In this document: one piece after another, positions 52,592-61,293 of the stretch | Layout of the letters: each line of letters opens with the position of its first letter | Numbering within the stretch: the first letter of the stretch is position 1 | NCBI GenBank assembly: GCA_964512095.1 | Contig: CAZEIH010000013.1 | Coordinates: forward strand, 1 to 64,000 | Source of the DNA: DTU013 sp964512095 | Lineage (GTDB): Bacteria > Bacillota > Clostridia > Acetivibrionales > DTU013 | Direction: 5' to 3' | Length of the DNA stretch: 64,000 nt | Notes under the pieces: model-generated | What the model saw: the letters and a program-made list of their open reading frames with translations, nothing else | Database searches by the model: none | Told to the model about the DNA's origin: nothing | Translations under genes and position numbers: made by a program

Positions 52592-53449
52592 CTACTTAAT
52601 ATACTCCTCCAAGGATTCTATTGCTTCTTCAACTGTCAATATATCTGTAGGAAAATTATATCCGGATTTGTTCAGTTCAAACATCAACTCTGTAACCTGT
52701 GGTACATCTAAGCCAAGGTTTTTTATTCTTTGCACATCTCTGAAAACCTCTCTGGGAGTACCCAGTATTACACACTTCCCCTCATCTATCACAAATATTC
52801 TGTCGGCTTTTCCCGCCTCATCCATATGGTGTGTTATGTGAATGATGGTTATTCCTTCTTCAATATTCAGTTTCTTCAGAATCCTCATAACTTCTTTCCT
52901 ACCAATGGGATCAAGCATTGCTGTTGCTTCATCAAGGACTATGCATTTTGGCCGCATAGCTAGAATACCTGCAATAGCCACCCTTTGCTTCTGTCCACCA
53001 GATAGTTGATGAGGTGCATGTTCCTTAAAGTCAGTCATTCCTATCACCTCTAACGCCTCATCCACTCTAGTCCTAATCTCTTGTGGCGGAACTCCGAGGT
53101 TTTCCGGTCCAAAGGCTACATCCTCCTCAACCACTGTTCCCACAATTTGATTGTCAGGGTTCTGAAATACCATTCCTGTAGAACTTCTAATGTCCCACAG
53201 AAATTCCTCGTCACTTGTATCAAAGCCACTGACAATTACCGTTCCTTTTGAAGGCATTATCAGAGCATTCATTAGCTTGGCCAGAGTTGATTTCCCTGAG
53301 CCGTTCCTGCCCAGTACTGCAAGAAATTCTCCTTGCCTGATTCTAAGGCTCACATCCTCTAGTGCCTGTACATCCGACTTATCTTCCGAATTTGCTCTGT
53401 AAACATAACTGGCATTTTTTACTTGGATAATGTCCTTATTTGATGACAA
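52592..53449 (-). CDS. ecfA1: Energy-coupling factor ATPase EcfA1
   Basis: 285 aa. Walker A in AVLGRNGSGKSTLAKLMNAL, Q-loop MVFQNPDNQIVGTVVEED, signature LSGGQKQRVAIAGILAM, Walker B IVLDEATAMLDPIGR, switch His in IHITHHMDEA. The EATAMLD form is typical of EcfA1. Partner of EcfA2 and EcfT. It is separated from rplQ by a terminator. Confidence 0.93.
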   Translation of the reverse strand: MSSNKDIIQVKNASYVYRANSEDKSDVQALEDVSLRIRQGEFLAVLGRNGSGKSTLAKLMNALIMPSKGTVIVSGFDTSDEEFLWDIRSSTGMVFQNPDNQIVGTVVEEDVAFGPENLGVPPQEIRTRVDEALEVIGMTDFKEHAPHQLSGGQKQRVAIAGILAMRPKCIVLDEATAMLDPIGRKEVMRILKKLNIEEGITIIHITHHMDEAGKADRIFVIDEGKCVILGTPREVFRDVQRIKNLGLDVPQVTELMFELNKSGYNFPTDILTVEEAIESLEEYIK

Positions 53450-53538
53450 TATTGCACCCTCATTTCGTTTACACTGTACAAAATTTTCTCTGAATTACAG
53501 TTTTTTTCTACTATCCATTCCAGGTAAACAACCAAAAT

Positions 53539-53567
53539 TAGGGATTAGCCTCATCGGCAAATCCCTA
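53539..53567 (-). terminator. Terminator of the rplQ (alpha) operon
   Basis: TAGGGATT pairs with AATCCCTA around a 13-nt loop, about 24 bp after the rplQ stop and followed on the minus strand by a T-tract. Confidence 0.75.
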
Positions 53568-53590
53568 GCTTTTTGAGCCTTATCAGCTTG

Positions 53591-54118
53591 TTATTTGGTC
53601 AATTCCAGTATTACAGCTTGTGCTGCATCGCCTCTTCGTGGTCCAAGCTTATTGATCCTAGTGTAGCCACCGCTAATACCCTTAAACTTAGGTCCGATTT
53701 CGTCAAAGAGCTTATCAACTACGTTGATGTAGTTGCCCTTGTCATCTTTAATTCTGTAAACCCAGTTCATTGCTCTTCTTCTGGCACTCAGCCTTGTAGG
53801 GCTATCTACTGTAACCATTTCAGTCTTTTCTTCTCTTTCAACGACTTCATACTTTCTGCCGTTCTTCGAGGTTGCAGTTTTGGTTATCTTCCTGCCCTTG
53901 CTGTCAGTCTTTGCAGCACTGACCTTTATTTGTTTTGACGTAAAATTACCATCTTCTTTTATAGCCATAGCGATCAACTTTTCAGCAATAGCCTGAACTT
54001 CTTTTGCTCTGGCTTCGGTGGTCTCTACCTTTCCACTGTTAAGCAATGCAGTAACGAGATTCTTCAGTATTGCCTTTCTCTGATCGGTAGCACGTCCCAG
54101 CTTTCTCTGTGTAGGCAT
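53591..54118 (-). CDS. rplQ: 50S ribosomal protein L17, long form
   Basis: 175 aa compared with the usual 110-130. N-terminal LGRATDQRKAILKNLVTALL and C-terminal GGYTRINKLGPRRGDAAQAV are conserved. An insertion of about 50 residues (about 55-105) rich in Lys, Thr and Ser (ARKD/TDSKGRKITKTATSKNGR) lies between the helix AIAEKLIAMAIKEDGNF and ARRRAMNWVY. Long L17 forms occur in some clostridia. Last gene of rpsM-rpsK-rpsD-rpoA-rplQ. Confidence 0.95.
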   Translation of the reverse strand: MPTQRKLGRATDQRKAILKNLVTALLNSGKVETTEARAKEVQAIAEKLIAMAIKEDGNFTSKQIKVSAAKTDSKGRKITKTATSKNGRKYEVVEREEKTEMVTVDSPTRLSARRRAMNWVYRIKDDKGNYINVVDKLFDEIGPKFKGISGGYTRINKLGPRRGDAAQAVILELTK

Positions 54119-54146
54119 TACCCTCTTACCTCCCTAAACTCCTTTT

Positions 54147-55094
54147 TCATTCCTCGCTCGGAGCAAGTGACAATTCTAAAGCACTAAGCTTTTGTAGTAC
54201 TTCCTCCAGCGATTTTCTTCCCAGGTTTCTGACCTTCATCATATCTTCCTCTGTCTTGTTGGTCAGATCCTCAACTGTATTGATACCGGCTCTCTTTAAG
54301 CAGTTATATGACCTTACAGAAAGATCCAGCTCCTCAATAGTCATCTCCAGTACCTTTTCCTTCATGGTTTCTTCCTTTTCCACCATGATCTCTGTATGCT
54401 TAGCATGATCGGAAAGATCAATGAACAGGTTTAAATGCTCGCTCATTATCTTTGCTCCCAGACTTATGGCTTCATCGGGTTTGATGCTACCATTTGTCCA
54501 GACCTCCAGCGTAAGCTTGTCATAATCGGTTATTTGACCTACACGGGTATTCTCTACTGTGTAGTTGACCTTTCGTACAGGCGTGTATATGGAATCAACA
54601 GGTATTATCCCTATTGGCTGCCCTGCCTGCTTATTCCTTTCCGCTGCTACGTAGCCTCTATTCTTATTGACCACCAATTCCATGTAAAATCTGCTCTCAC
54701 CATTCAACGTGCATATGTGAAGGTCTGGATTCAAAATTTCCACATCAGAATCAGCCTTGATGTCTCCGGCTGTAACAGGACCTTCCCCATCAGCGTCTAT
54801 ATAGACGATTTTGGGACCATCGCTAAAGAGCTTCATTGATATGTTCTTGACATTGAGAATAATCTCTGTCACATCTTCAATGACTCCGGGTACTGTTGAA
54901 AACTCGTGCAGTACGCCGTCTATCTTTATTGATGTCACTGCTACTCCCGGCAAGGATGAAAGCAATATTCTTCTGAGGGAGTTACCCAGCGTTATACCGT
55001 ATCCTCTCTCCAATGGCTCTACAATAAACTTTCCGAAGCTATTATCCTCAGCGGACTCTACGCATTCGATTTTTGGTTTTTCTATTTCGATCAA
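54147..55094 (-). CDS. rpoA: RNA polymerase alpha subunit
   Basis: 315 aa from a TTG at 55094, with GGGAGGG 6 nt upstream and the family N-terminus IEIEKPKIECVE; a longer frame to 55118 has no site of its own. N-terminal dimerisation domain (RGYGITLGNSLRRILLSSLP) and C-terminal domain contacting promoters and activators (ELDLSVRSYNCLKRAGINTV, LGRKSLEEVLQKLSAL). Confidence 0.96.
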   Translation of the reverse strand: MIEIEKPKIECVESAEDNSFGKFIVEPLERGYGITLGNSLRRILLSSLPGVAVTSIKIDGVLHEFSTVPGVIEDVTEIILNVKNISMKLFSDGPKIVYIDADGEGPVTAGDIKADSDVEILNPDLHICTLNGESRFYMELVVNKNRGYVAAERNKQAGQPIGIIPVDSIYTPVRKVNYTVENTRVGQITDYDKLTLEVWTNGSIKPDEAISLGAKIMSEHLNLFIDLSDHAKHTEIMVEKEETMKEKVLEMTIEELDLSVRSYNCLKRAGINTVEDLTNKTEEDMMKVRNLGRKSLEEVLQKLSALELSLAPSEE

Positions 55095-55229
55095 CAAAAA
55101 CCCTCCCTTAACTTCCATTTTTGTTTATATGAGGGCAACTGATTCGCAATCCATAAATCATATTCAGTACTCTATGCTTAATACCCTGATGCTAATTATA
55201 CTGGAATAGTCAGTTGCTTCATCAGCCCT

Positions 55230-55254
55230 AGAGCAGCGGCTTCCCGCCTGCTCT
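55230..55254 (-). other. Inverted repeat in the rpsD-rpoA gap
   Basis: AGAGCAG pairs with CTGCTCT, with an inner GG/CC, in the unusually long 257-bp gap between rpsD and rpoA. It may be an attenuator or a processing site. I see no gene there. Confidence 0.5.
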
Positions 55255-55351
55255 GTATGACTGTTTATTTTAACTGGTTATTTCCGACTAAGCGGTTTCA
55301 AACCATGGGCTTGATACCGTAAAAGGTATAAGTAACAAAAGTACTATGATA

Positions 55352-55978
55352 TTATTTGGAATACAATTCGACGATGAGATGCTCCCTAACCTGGAGATCT
55401 ATCTCTTCTCTTACCGGTCCGGTAACAACTTTTCCAGTAAGATTCTCTGCGTCAAATTCCAGCCATTTCGGGACTACCTTGCCGCCCGCTATATCAGTGA
55501 TAGCTTTCATCTTTTCAGAACCCTTGAACTTATCACGTACTGCGATAACATCACCGGGAACTAAAAGTATGGAAGGTATGTTGACCTTTTTGCCATTTAA
55601 TGAAAAATGGCCATGCCTAACAAGCTGTCTGGCTTCTGGTCTAGAAGTCGCAAGTCCAAGCCTGTATACCACATTATCCATCCTGCTTTCAAGTATCTGC
55701 AGGAGGTTTTCACCAGTAACGCCTTTTTTCTTAACTGCCATTTCAAAATAGCCTCTAAACTGACTTTCAAGTATTCCATAAAATCTTCTTGCTTTTTGCT
55801 TTTCACGCAGCTGCATACCATATTCGGACACTTTCTTTCTCGACTGTCCATGCTGTCCAGGAGCATACGCCCTTTTGCTGACAGAGCATTTGTTGGTATA
55901 GCACCTTTCACCCTTCAGAAAAAGCTTTTCGCCCTCTCTGCGGCAAAGTCTGCAAGATGAATCTGTATATCTTGCCAT
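55352..55978 (-). CDS. rpsD: 30S ribosomal protein S4
   Basis: 208 aa, normal. The S4 RNA-binding domain is at about 95-155 (ESRMDNVVYRLGLATSRPEA, RQLVRHGHFSLNGKKVNIPS). N-terminal zinc-type cysteines (CRLC..C) are kept: SSCRLCRREGEKLFLKGERC with YTNKC following. S4 starts 30S assembly and represses the alpha operon. Confidence 0.97.
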   Translation of the reverse strand: MARYTDSSCRLCRREGEKLFLKGERCYTNKCSVSKRAYAPGQHGQSRKKVSEYGMQLREKQKARRFYGILESQFRGYFEMAVKKKGVTGENLLQILESRMDNVVYRLGLATSRPEARQLVRHGHFSLNGKKVNIPSILLVPGDVIAVRDKFKGSEKMKAITDIAGGKVVPKWLEFDAENLTGKVVTGPVREEIDLQVREHLIVELYSK

Positions 55979-55997
55979 CTATTTTAACACCTCCATA

Positions 55998-56402
55998 TTA
56001 CACTCTTCTTCTCTTAGGTGGCCTGCATCCGTTGTGCGGAATAGGCGTTTCGTCCTTAATAAGGCTCACATCGAGTCCTGCAGCCTGTAATGCCCTGATA
56101 GCGGCTTCTCTTCCTGCCCCAGGTCCCTTTACATAAACCTCAACGGTCTTAAGGCCATGCTCCATTGCTGCCTTTGATGCGGTTTCTGCTGCCATCTGTG
56201 CTGCAAATGGTGTGCTCTTTCTAGAGCCTCTAAAACCCAATCCTCCGGCACTTGCCCATGAAAGTGCATTTCCTGCAGTATCAGTGATCGTAACTATAGT
56301 ATTATTAAACGTTGAACGTATATGTGCTGCTCCGCGTTCAATATTTTTACGCTCTCTTCTTTTTCTGGTAGTTCTTTTCCCACCAGTTGCTTTAGCTGCC
56401 AT
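55998..56402 (-). CDS. rpsK: 30S ribosomal protein S11
   Basis: 134 aa. Signature AHIRSTFNNTIVTITDTAGN, then SWASAGGLGFRGSRKSTPFA and the C-terminal DETPIPHNGCRPPKRRRV. It lies 19 bp upstream of rpsD and 24 bp downstream of rpsM. Confidence 0.97.
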   Translation of the reverse strand: MAAKATGGKRTTRKRRERKNIERGAAHIRSTFNNTIVTITDTAGNALSWASAGGLGFRGSRKSTPFAAQMAAETASKAAMEHGLKTVEVYVKGPGAGREAAIRALQAAGLDVSLIKDETPIPHNGCRPPKRRRV

Positions 56403-56426
56403 CCGATAATCAACCTCCTATCTCCA

Positions 56427-56798
56427 TTATTTCTTTCTTTGTACACCTACTGTTCTCTTAGGACCTTTTCTCGTTCTTGCATTAGTTTTGGTCTTTTGTC
56501 CTCTGACCGGCATACCACTTCTATGCCTTCTACCTCTGTAGCAGCCGATTTCCATCAATCGCTTGATATTAAGGGAAACTTCTCTTCTGAGATCTCCCTC
56601 AACTCTGTATTCCTTGTCGATTACTTCTCTGAGTCTGCTAATTTCATCATCGGTCAGATCTCTTATTCTTGTGTCTGGGTTAATAGCTGTTTTTTTCAAA
56701 ATTTCATTTGCTTTGCTTCTCCCCAAACCAAAGATGTAAGTCAACCCAATTTCTACCCGTTTCTCTCTGGGCAGGTCTACTCCGGCAATACGCGCCAT
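56427..56798 (-). CDS. rpsM: 30S ribosomal protein S13
   Basis: 123 aa from the ATG at 56798 (MARIAGVDLPREKRVEIGLT). GGAGG lies 11 nt upstream. The helix IGCYRGRRHRSGMPVRGQKT and the basic tail contact the P-site tRNA. It is the first gene after a 340-bp gap and probably has its own promoter. Confidence 0.96.
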   Translation of the reverse strand: MARIAGVDLPREKRVEIGLTYIFGLGRSKANEILKKTAINPDTRIRDLTDDEISRLREVIDKEYRVEGDLRREVSLNIKRLMEIGCYRGRRHRSGMPVRGQKTKTNARTRKGPKRTVGVQRKK

Positions 56799-57138
56799 CT
56801 TGTCAAACACCTCCAAATATTTCCTGACAGTGTAACAACCTGTTTTTTTAGTTTTCCGACTACTAGGTCACATATATTTCAGTATATATTTTAACAAATT
56901 ACATACCTTATGCATACAAGCCTAGCATATATAATCAACACCCGGATCACACACGGTATAAACGCATATGCAGCCGCTCCGGTATGGTCAATTCAATTAT
57001 ATCCATGGAAGGACAATTGATAATTGACTGCAAATCAAGGCGAAATTATATCACATCTTCATAAGTAATACAAGCCTATTTGCAATTTTCTTCAATTATC
57101 AATCCCATCCAAAATGAATGAATCTGTTCATTCTCCAT
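56799..57138. other. 340-bp gap between rpmJ and rpsM
   Basis: The ribosomal cluster is normally continuous here. The gap is A+T-rich, with imperfect inverted repeats near 56990-57030 (TCAATT ... AATTGA) and a short stem GAATGA/TCATTC at 57116-57133 just past the rpmJ stop, possibly a weak terminator. No protein gene is seen. Confidence 0.6.
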
Positions 57139-57252
57139 CTAACCCTGTTTCTGCTTATGCTTCGGGTTCTCACAAATCACCATTACTCTGCCTTTTCTTT
57201 TGATGATTTTACATTTTTCACACATAACTTTTACAGAAGGTTTTACTTTCAT
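57139..57252 (-). CDS. rpmJ: 50S ribosomal protein L36
   Basis: 37 aa from the ATG at 57252 (MKVKPSVKVMCEKCKIIKRK), ending KHKQKQG. The zinc-binding C-x2-C ... C ... H pattern of the C+ form is complete. It follows infA by 57 bp. The gene is too short for ordinary gene finders' cut-offs, but the match is unmistakable. Confidence 0.95.
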   Translation of the reverse strand: MKVKPSVKVMCEKCKIIKRKGRVMVICENPKHKQKQG

Positions 57253-57309
57253 TATCTTTACACTCCCTATCAGTATAATCTGAACAATACAATTATCTGT
57301 TCTACATCC

Positions 57310-57528
57310 CTATTTGGCTCTCCAAGTTATCCTGCCCCGGGTCAAATCATATGGTGACAGTTCCAGCGTCACTTTATCACCCGGCAGTATCCTTATGAAA
57401 TTCATTCTAAGCTTGCCTGATATATGAGCAAGCACTTTATGTCCATTATCCAGTTCTACCTGAAACATTGCATTAGGCAATGATTCTACAATTTTACCCT
57501 CAACTTCAATTACGTCGTCCTTTGACAC
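57310..57528 (-). CDS. infA: Translation initiation factor IF-1
   Basis: 72 aa, exactly the family length. S1-like OB fold: MSKDDVIEVEGKIVESLPNA, FQVELDNGHKVLAHISGKLR, then NFIRILPGDKVTLELSPYDL and TRGRITWRAK. It lies 17 bp downstream of the KOW protein gene. Confidence 0.97.
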   Translation of the reverse strand: MSKDDVIEVEGKIVESLPNAMFQVELDNGHKVLAHISGKLRMNFIRILPGDKVTLELSPYDLTRGRITWRAK

Positions 57529-57545
57529 CGCTTAAAACCTCCTTT

Positions 57546-57812
57546 TCAACTGACAAGATCAGAAAGGGCTTTTCTTACTTCTGCATTTGAAACTCTGCCA
57601 TTGTTCATTAGCTTCTCCGCAATTCTATCAGCTACTTCATCTGTAATATCCAGATGCTTGATTTTCTTCTTCTTTGGCTTTTCAACCCTTCGTAGATTAC
57701 CATCTGATAGCTCTACAAAAAGATCATCAATCACTCTTATTACAACGAATCTTCTTCCGGCATCTCTACCAGCCTTTGAAATAACTATTTGGCCAACTAT
57801 AGCTGATATCAA
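57546..57812 (-). CDS. KOW-domain RNA-binding protein
   Basis: 88 aa. A KOW-like beta unit (VGQIVISKAGRDAGRRFVVI, RVIDDLFVELSDGNLRRVEK) is followed by a Lys stretch KKKKIKH and a helical end. It resembles ribosomal L14e-type proteins. The gene lies between map and infA in many clostridia; its position in the ribosomal operon and RNA-binding fold suggest a role at the ribosome. It overlaps map by 4 bp. Confidence 0.85.
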   Translation of the reverse strand: MISAIVGQIVISKAGRDAGRRFVVIRVIDDLFVELSDGNLRRVEKPKKKKIKHLDITDEVADRIAEKLMNNGRVSNAEVRKALSDLVS

Positions 57813-58591
57813 ACATCCTCACCTCTGAGTTTTGTCATGATAATCGGTTCTCCATTGGTTATAGCTATGGTGTTTTCATAATGTGCGGACAATTTACCGT
57901 CAGCTGTAACCACAGTCCATTTATCACCAAGAATTTTAACATTGTATACCCCCTGATTGATCATGGGCTCAATTGCCAGAGTCATTCCGGGGTCAAGTCT
58001 TGGTCCTCTTTCACGTGTAGCATAGTTAGGTATCTGGGGAGCTTCCCACAGTTCCCTCCCTATACCGTGTCCGACATAATCACGGACTACTGAAAATCCA
58101 TTTTTTTCTGCATATTGCTGTATTGCTCTGGAGATATCCAATATACGGTTTCCCTTTATAGCATATCTTATTCCCTCAAAGAAACTCTGTCTTGTAACAT
58201 CTATCAATCTTTGAGCCTCTTCGGATATGTTCCCCACTCCGTAAGTTCTTGCTGCATCAGCGCAAAAACCATCGTAACTGGCTCCCATATCAATACTAAT
58301 AATATCTCCATCTTTTAGCTCTCTTAAACCCGGTATCCCATGTATTACCTCGCTATTGACTGATGCACAGATTGTACCGGGAAATTCAGGTCCGCCCTGT
58401 ACAGGGCAAGGTACACCTTTAAATAAAGGTAATGCCTTTTGTGCAAGTATATATTCTTCAGCTACGCGGTTCAATTCCGCTGTTGTAACACCAGGTCTTA
58501 CTGCTTCTTCCACTCGTCTGAGCGCATTTGCTACAATTTCACACGCTTTTGACATTTTCCCCAGTTCGGATTTTGACTTTATGGTTATCAT
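57809..58591 (-). CDS. map: Methionine aminopeptidase, type I
   Basis: 260 aa. Metal ligands are visible in DIISIDMGASYDGFCADAAR (Asp pair), VGHGIGRELWEAPQIPNY (His) and LAIEPMINQG (Glu), plus the substrate His in NSEVIHGIPG. It removes the initiator Met cotranslationally. It overlaps adk and the KOW gene by 4 bp each. Confidence 0.96.
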   Translation of the reverse strand: MITIKSKSELGKMSKACEIVANALRRVEEAVRPGVTTAELNRVAEEYILAQKALPLFKGVPCPVQGGPEFPGTICASVNSEVIHGIPGLRELKDGDIISIDMGASYDGFCADAARTYGVGNISEEAQRLIDVTRQSFFEGIRYAIKGNRILDISRAIQQYAEKNGFSVVRDYVGHGIGRELWEAPQIPNYATRERGPRLDPGMTLAIEPMINQGVYNVKILGDKWTVVTADGKLSAHYENTIAITNGEPIIMTKLRGEDV

Positions 58592-59238
58592 TCTGTCAAT
58601 CCCAGCTTCCTATAAACTTCATAAGTCGTATCACTAATCAACGTCTTCCCACGAATCTCCTGCAGTATACCCATCCCCTTATAGTAGCTGATTAGGGGCT
58701 CCGTCTGTGTATGATACGTTTTTAACCTGTATTCCACTGTTTCTTCACTATCATCTTCCCTCTGAATCAATCCTGCGCCACAATTGTCGCAAATCCCTTT
58801 CTTTGCAAGCTCATTGGTACTTATGTGATATATCATATTGCATTCAGGGCATACCCTTCTTCCGGTAAGGCGCCTGGTTATTGTATCATCATCTAGCGTA
58901 ATGTTCAGTACCACGTCTAAACCTGTACCCATCTCATTGAGTATCATGTCAAGACTCTCTGCCTGCGAAATTGTACGCGGAAAGCCATCGAGTATAAAGC
59001 CTTTGCTACAATCCGAATCTGCTAGCCTGTCTTTTACTATGCCTATCGTTACTTCGTCAGGCACAAGAGCACCGTTGTCTATATACTGCTTTGCCAGTTT
59101 CCCCAAAGGAGTCTCGTTTTTTATGTTATTTCTAAATATATCACCGGTGGATATATGAGGTATCTGCAGCCTTTTTGCCAAAACCACTGCTTGAGTCCCT
59201 TTTCCTGCACCTGGTGCGCCTAAAAGCATAAGTCTCAT
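58588..59238 (-). CDS. adk: Adenylate kinase, zinc-lid type
   Basis: 216 aa. P-loop MLLGAPGAGKGTQAVVLAKR; NMP site GFPRTISQAESLD; the lid has four cysteines in CPECNMIYHISTN and ICDNCGAGL, the Gram-positive zinc-binding lid. It balances ATP, ADP and AMP. It overlaps map by 4 bp; a hairpin separates it from secY. Confidence 0.96.
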   Translation of the reverse strand: MRLMLLGAPGAGKGTQAVVLAKRLQIPHISTGDIFRNNIKNETPLGKLAKQYIDNGALVPDEVTIGIVKDRLADSDCSKGFILDGFPRTISQAESLDMILNEMGTGLDVVLNITLDDDTITRRLTGRRVCPECNMIYHISTNELAKKGICDNCGAGLIQREDDSEETVEYRLKTYHTQTEPLISYYKGMGILQEIRGKTLISDTTYEVYRKLGLTE

Positions 59239-59289
59239 TTTACTCTCCTACATAGCCACCTGATATAACCCTTCATGTAGCTATTCCAT

Positions 59290-59334
59290 AAAGCCGGTAT
59301 ATAGTGCTAATGGATTGATACAGCTACCGGCTTT
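59290..59334 (-). terminator. Hairpin between secY and adk
   Basis: AAAGCCGGTA pairs with TACCGGCTTT around a 25-nt loop; only a short T-run follows. It may attenuate read-through from secY into adk-map. Confidence 0.55.
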
Positions 59335-59343
59335 ATGTACTTT

Positions 59344-60642
59344 TTATTCCAAAAATCCCTTGTAATGCCTCATTAGCATCTGAGATTCTATTGCCTGAAC
59401 TGTATCGAGGGCAACACCTACGAGAATCAGCACAGCCGTTCCACCAAACCATATACCCGGTATTTTGGTGATATTTCCGAGTATGATTGGAGCAACTGTT
59501 ACTACCGCCAGGAAGAATCCGCCGAACCATGTGATCCTGTTAAGTACCTTAGTTATATATTCGGCTGTAGCCTTTCCGGGCCTGTATCCAGGTACAAATC
59601 CACCATTTTTCTTCATGTTGTTTGCTATTTCTACAGGGTTGAATTGCATAACCGAATAGAAAAATGTAAAGAATAGTATCAACATCGCATATATTACAAC
59701 ATAAAGAACTGTTTGTTCAGGATTCTTGAATGTGTTTACAAACCAATTGTCTTGATTAGCAAAAAACATTGTAACAATCGTGGATGGTAGCATCATTATC
59801 GACATTGCGAATATGATGGGAATAACGCCTGCTAGGTTGACCTTTATCGGCAAATGAGTGCTTTGCCCACCGTACATTTTCCTGCCTACCACACGCTTTG
59901 CATACTGTATCGGTATCCTTCTTTCGGCCTGTTGTACCCATATTACAGCTGCTATGACAGCTACAAACAGTAAAAGTATACCTAAAATTGCCAATATTCC
60001 AACAATTCCTGTTCCAAATCTTTCGAGCTTGTAGTATTCAATCAGACCCTTTGCAGCGTCTGGACCCCTGGAAACGATACCTGCGAATATGATCATAGAT
60101 ATCCCATTTCCTATTCCATTTTCTGTTATTTGTTCACCAAGCCACATCAAAAATGCAGTACCTGCTGTAAAGGTAAGTGTTATTGTAAGGAAACTCCAAA
60201 CACTTCCTCCGTCAATGATACCACCCTGGCCCTGTACAGTGATGTAAAGAGCTACGGCCTGTATCAAACCAAGAACAACCGCTCCGTATCTAACGTACTG
60301 CTGCAGTATTTTTCTTCCTTCCTCGCCTTCCTTCTGTAATTTCTCCAGAGCAGGTATGGCAACAGTAAGAAGCTGCATTATTATCGATGCATTAATGTAA
60401 GGTCCAATACTCATTGCAAATATGGATGCTACCTTAAAAGCTCCACCTGAAACTATGTTAAGAAATCCTCCAAGTGATCCTGCTTGCTCGAGTAGATTGG
60501 AAAATGCCTTTGCATCTAGTCCCGGATTGGGTATAAATGAGCCTATTCTGAACACGATCAACATCGCTACTGTAAACAGGATCCTCTTTCTTAGGTCAGG
60601 GATTTTCCATGCATTACGTAGGGTTTCGAACATTCCGCCCAT
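59344..60642 (-). CDS. secY: Protein translocase subunit SecY
   Basis: 432 aa from the ATG at 60642, with AGAGGTGG 6 nt upstream; the start lies 2 bp after the rplO stop. Ten membrane helices. Conserved RKRILFTVAMLIVFRIGSFI, SIGPYINASIIMQLL near helix 2, RIPIQYAKRVVGRKMYGGQS, and LNRITWFGGFFLAVVTVAPI. It is the channel of the Sec system. Confidence 0.95.
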   Translation of the reverse strand: MGGMFETLRNAWKIPDLRKRILFTVAMLIVFRIGSFIPNPGLDAKAFSNLLEQAGSLGGFLNIVSGGAFKVASIFAMSIGPYINASIIMQLLTVAIPALEKLQKEGEEGRKILQQYVRYGAVVLGLIQAVALYITVQGQGGIIDGGSVWSFLTITLTFTAGTAFLMWLGEQITENGIGNGISMIIFAGIVSRGPDAAKGLIEYYKLERFGTGIVGILAILGILLLFVAVIAAVIWVQQAERRIPIQYAKRVVGRKMYGGQSTHLPIKVNLAGVIPIIFAMSIMMLPSTIVTMFFANQDNWFVNTFKNPEQTVLYVVIYAMLILFFTFFYSVMQFNPVEIANNMKKNGGFVPGYRPGKATAEYITKVLNRITWFGGFFLAVVTVAPIILGNITKIPGIWFGGTAVLILVGVALDTVQAIESQMLMRHYKGFLE

Positions 60643-60643
60643 T

Positions 60644-61087
60644 TTATACCACCTCTGCCTTTCCTCCTGCAGCTTCAATCTTCTGGGAAGCTGTCTTGGT
60701 AAATCTTGCAGCTTGGACAGTAAGCTTCTTTGTAAGTTCGCCATTTCCGAGTATAGCAACACCGTCATACAGCTTTTTTGTCAATCCGCTTTCTTTCAGC
60801 AGTTCTCCGTTTATTACTGTACCATCCTCAAATATGTTTAGATCTGAAACCTTAATTTCAGCATAAACCTTAGCAAAATCCTTGTTATTAAATCCTCTCT
60901 TGGGCATCCTTCTATAGAGAGGCATTTGGCCACCTTCAAAACCCGGCCTTACTCCGCCACCGGAGCGTGCATTCTGACCCTTGTGACCACGTCCACCTGT
61001 CTTTCCGTTTCCTGAACCCGGTCCTCTTCCTTTTCTGGTCGGAGCCTTCTTTGCACCGGCTGCTGGGCGTAATTCATGTAGTTTCAC
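60644..61087 (-). CDS. rplO: 50S ribosomal protein L15
   Basis: 147 aa from a GTG at 61087: GGGAGG is 8 nt upstream and the N-terminus then reads (V/M)KLHELRPAAGAKKAPTRK, as in the family; the earlier GTG overlaps the binding site. GRGPGSGNGKTGGRGHKGQN and GFEGGQMPLYRRMPKRGF are hallmark segments. Confidence 0.95.
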   Translation of the reverse strand: MKLHELRPAAGAKKAPTRKGRGPGSGNGKTGGRGHKGQNARSGGGVRPGFEGGQMPLYRRMPKRGFNNKDFAKVYAEIKVSDLNIFEDGTVINGELLKESGLTKKLYDGVAILGNGELTKKLTVQAARFTKTASQKIEAAGGKAEVV

Positions 61088-61101
61088 CTTGTACACCTCC
61101 C

Positions 61102-61281
61102 TTAAATTTCTTCTACAGATACTAGGTGTGATACTGTTCTAATCATCCCTCTAATCTGAGGGTTATCCTGCTGTTCAACTGAACTGCCTATTCTCTTTAA
61201 ACCAAGGGCCTTTACAGTAGCCTTTTGGTTTTGTTTGCAATTGTTTGTACTTTTTTTTAGAGTTATTTTTAGCTTTGCCAC
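61102..61281 (-). CDS. rpmD: 50S ribosomal protein L30
   Basis: 59 aa from a GTG at 61281, with GGAGG 8 nt upstream. The sequence LKITLKKSTNNCKQNQKATV, ALGLKRIGSSVEQQDNPQIR and GMIRTVSHLVSVEEI matches L30. It is in the expected place between rpsE and rplO. Confidence 0.94.
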   Translation of the reverse strand: MAKLKITLKKSTNNCKQNQKATVKALGLKRIGSSVEQQDNPQIRGMIRTVSHLVSVEEI

Positions 61282-61293
61282 CCCAGTGTCCTC

